From Verrucomicrobiaceae bacterium (GTDB lineage: Bacteria > Verrucomicrobiota > Verrucomicrobiia > Verrucomicrobiales > Verrucomicrobiaceae), in contig JAGKWZ010000023.1 of the NCBI GenBank assembly GCA_021151605.1, positions 1 through 37,753 of the forward strand: a stretch of DNA of 37,753 bases, given 5' to 3'. Under the pieces are notes generated by a model. It saw nothing but the letters and a program-made list of their open reading frames with translations, made no database searches and was not told where the DNA came from. Of the stretch, positions 36,376-37,753 are shown one piece after another; position 1 is the first letter of the stretch, and each line of letters opens with the position of its first letter. A program made the translations under genes and the position numbers.

Positions 36376-37753
36376 TCAACTCCGCGCCAAGAACTCATGG
36401 CTTGCCCAGAGGCTCTGGCAGAGGGCGGCCCAGCCTTTGGCGGCATCGGGTTTTGTTTTCACATAGGCGAGCGCGGCTTCGATTTCGGTGTCAGTTGGTG
36501 CGCGGTTGAAAATGCGCTCGTAGGCGAGCTTCACGCGGGCGGGTTCGCTCTTGGGGCGCTCGGTGAGGAGGGCTTGCGCGGCGAACTCGGCCATTCTGAT
36601 GACGTAGGCGCTGTTCAGCAGATAGAGCGACTGTGAGGGCACGGTGGTCTGCGGGCGCTGGCCGGTGACGGTGCTGCCTGCGGCCATATCGAAGAGCGTG
36701 AGCGACTCCAGCGGCGCGTTGCGCATCACGGGCAGATAGACGGAGCGGTAGAGGAAGACTTGATCGAGCGCACCGCGAATCTGTGTCTGCACGCCGGTGA
36801 CATAACCCTCGCCATACATCGCGACCGCGCTGCCGGTGGGCGGCGTGAGGTCGAGCTTGCCAGCGGTGAGCAGCATGGCATCGCGGATGGACTCGGCATC
36901 GAGTCGGCGTGGCGTCATGCGCCAGAGCAAGGTGTTGTCCGGATCGACCTCGAAGTTCTTCGCATCGTGCGCGGTGCTCAGCGCATAGATGCGGCTGGTC
37001 ATCAGCTCGCGGATGAGTTTTTTCACGGACCAGCCTTCCTTCATGAAGCGAGTCGCGAGATGATCCAGCAGCGCGGGATGTGTGGGTGCTTGGCCTGACA
37101 AACCAAAGTTGTCCGGCGTGGCGACGATGCCCTGGCCGAACAAATGCAGCCACACGCGGTTCACGATGACACGCGCGGTGAGAGGATTCTCCGGCGATGA
37201 AATCCACGAGGCGAGTTCTTTGCGGCCGCTGCCTTTGGCGATCTCGGCGCTCGATTTCGCGAGCATCGGCAAACCACGTGGCACCATGTCACCGGGCTTT
37301 TGCACCTCGCCACGCAGCAGCAGCGCAGAGTCGCGCGGCTTCTCGCGCTCCAGCACGCAGGTGGCGAACTGCTTCGGCGTGCCGTCGGACTCGTAGGCGG
37401 CGAGATGGGACTTGTCGGTGGCGAGCCGCAGCCGCGTCTGCACAAACTCCGACGAGGCAAACATGCGTTGTTTGGTCAGCTCGGCGAGACGGGCGGATTT
37501 CTGCGCGATGGAGCCTTCGAGACGGCTGCGTTCACGCGGGGTGAGTGGTTTGAGTGCATCGGGTTGTCCGGCGCTGGCAGGCAGCGGTAACAGCGTGCCA
37601 GCGTTGTTGTTCTGAATCATCTCGACGGTGCCAAACTTCGTGTCCGTGCTGCGGAAGATGCCCGCCAGCGCGTAGTAGTCGCGCTGCGTGATGGGATCGT
37701 ATTTGTGATCGTGGCAGCGGGCGCAGGCCATCGTCGTCGCGAGGAAGGCCTGG
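36376..37753 (-). CDS. DUF1549/DUF1553 protein, C-terminal part (runs off the right edge)
   Basis: At least 458 residues, open to the window edge. The visible start, CARCHDHKYDPITQRDYYAL then AGIFRST, is the end of DUF1549. DUF1553 follows with RKELASWISSPENPLTARVI, NRVWLHLFGQGIVATPDNFG, PTHPALLDHLATRFMKEGWS, VKKLIRELMTSRIYALS, RRLDAESIRDAML and VPSQSLYLLNSAYV. Between the two is a Lys/Arg-rich helical stretch (LTPRERSRLEGSIAQKSARL) that may be coiled coil. The missing N-terminus should carry a signal peptide and PSCyt1 haem domains. The role is unknown; its usual partner is DUF1501, here at 34110-35516. Confidence 0.92.
   Translation of the reverse strand, partial: QAFLATTMACARCHDHKYDPITQRDYYALAGIFRSTDTKFGTVEMIQNNNAGTLLPLPASAGQPDALKPLTPRERSRLEGSIAQKSARLAELTKQRMFASSEFVQTRLRLATDKSHLAAYESDGTPKQFATCVLEREKPRDSALLLRGEVQKPGDMVPRGLPMLAKSSAEIAKGSGRKELASWISSPENPLTARVIVNRVWLHLFGQGIVATPDNFGLSGQAPTHPALLDHLATRFMKEGWSVKKLIRELMTSRIYALSTAHDAKNFEVDPDNTLLWRMTPRRLDAESIRDAMLLTAGKLDLTPPTGSAVAMYGEGYVTGVQTQIRGALDQVFLYRSVYLPVMRNAPLESLTLFDMAAGSTVTGQRPQTTVPSQSLYLLNSAYVIRMAEFAAQALLTERPKSEPARVKLAYERIFNRAPTDTEIEAALAYVKTKPDAAKGWAALCQSLWASHEFLARS

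Overview
The window is a dense, GC-rich bacterial region. Its content points to the Planctomycetes–Verrucomicrobia group, most likely a verrucomicrobial heterotroph. The markers are planctomycete-type cytochrome c proteins with DUF1592/1588/1585 domains, Tat-exported DUF1552 and DUF1501 partners, a DUF1549/DUF1553 protein, a short ECF sigma factor with a FecR-type partner, a sulfatase, and many exported enzymes carrying EF-hand pairs. The assignment rests on family content; no rRNA or other phylogenetic marker is present.

Almost everything lies on the minus strand and reads from high to low coordinates as one closely packed chain of about 35 kb. Gaps are mostly under 60 bases, the largest is about 120, and nine neighbouring pairs share an ATGA or GTGA stop/start overlap. 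In transcription order: a DUF1553 protein cut by the right edge (37753-36376); a two-gene toxin-antitoxin module on the opposite strand (35593-36344); a DUF1501 Tat protein; a 946-residue fusion of ten EF-hands, a redoxin, a cytochrome c motif and a copper-monooxygenase-like module; a family VIII-type serine hydrolase and an EF-hand esterase; a pectin-directed group (DUF1961, PL1-like lyase, membrane acyltransferase, PL9-like lyase, agarase-like TIM barrel); a 1061-residue secreted hydrolase; an EF-hand alpha/beta hydrolase; a second family VIII-type hydrolase; a PQQ-type propeller; a TolB-type propeller; a sulfatase with a C-terminal EF-hand pair; a second copy of the EF-hand esterase; ECF sigma and FecR genes; an HMA-like exported protein; then PSD, DUF1552, DUF1552, PSD; a broken small secreted gene; and the start of another cytochrome-domain protein at the left edge.

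The likely shared job is export and regulation of machinery for degrading plant or algal polysaccharides, especially pectin and sulfated or esterified glycans. Cell-envelope cytochrome-domain proteins of unknown biochemical role flank it at both ends. The sigma/FecR pair may control the cytochrome block that follows it. Calcium is a recurrent theme: 26 EF-hand loops occur in seven exported proteins.

The most unusual signal is in the gene starts. Two unrelated short-period repeat families sit exactly where signal peptides are encoded. A period-8 inverted repeat (unit GAGACAAT / ATTGTCTC) occurs four times, at 172-279, 3347-3452, 8571-8670 and 9260-9372, and supplies hydrophobic signal-peptide cores and some start and stop codons. 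A separate CAGAG-type leader of about 70-80 bases, period 8-9, begins four otherwise unrelated enzymes, at 15162-15230, 17961-18030, 22511-22585 and 23701-23774. This looks like repeated co-option of repetitive DNA as secretion leaders.

No tRNA, rRNA, CRISPR array or insertion sequence was recognised, and no stretch longer than about 120 bases lacks a gene or gene remnant.
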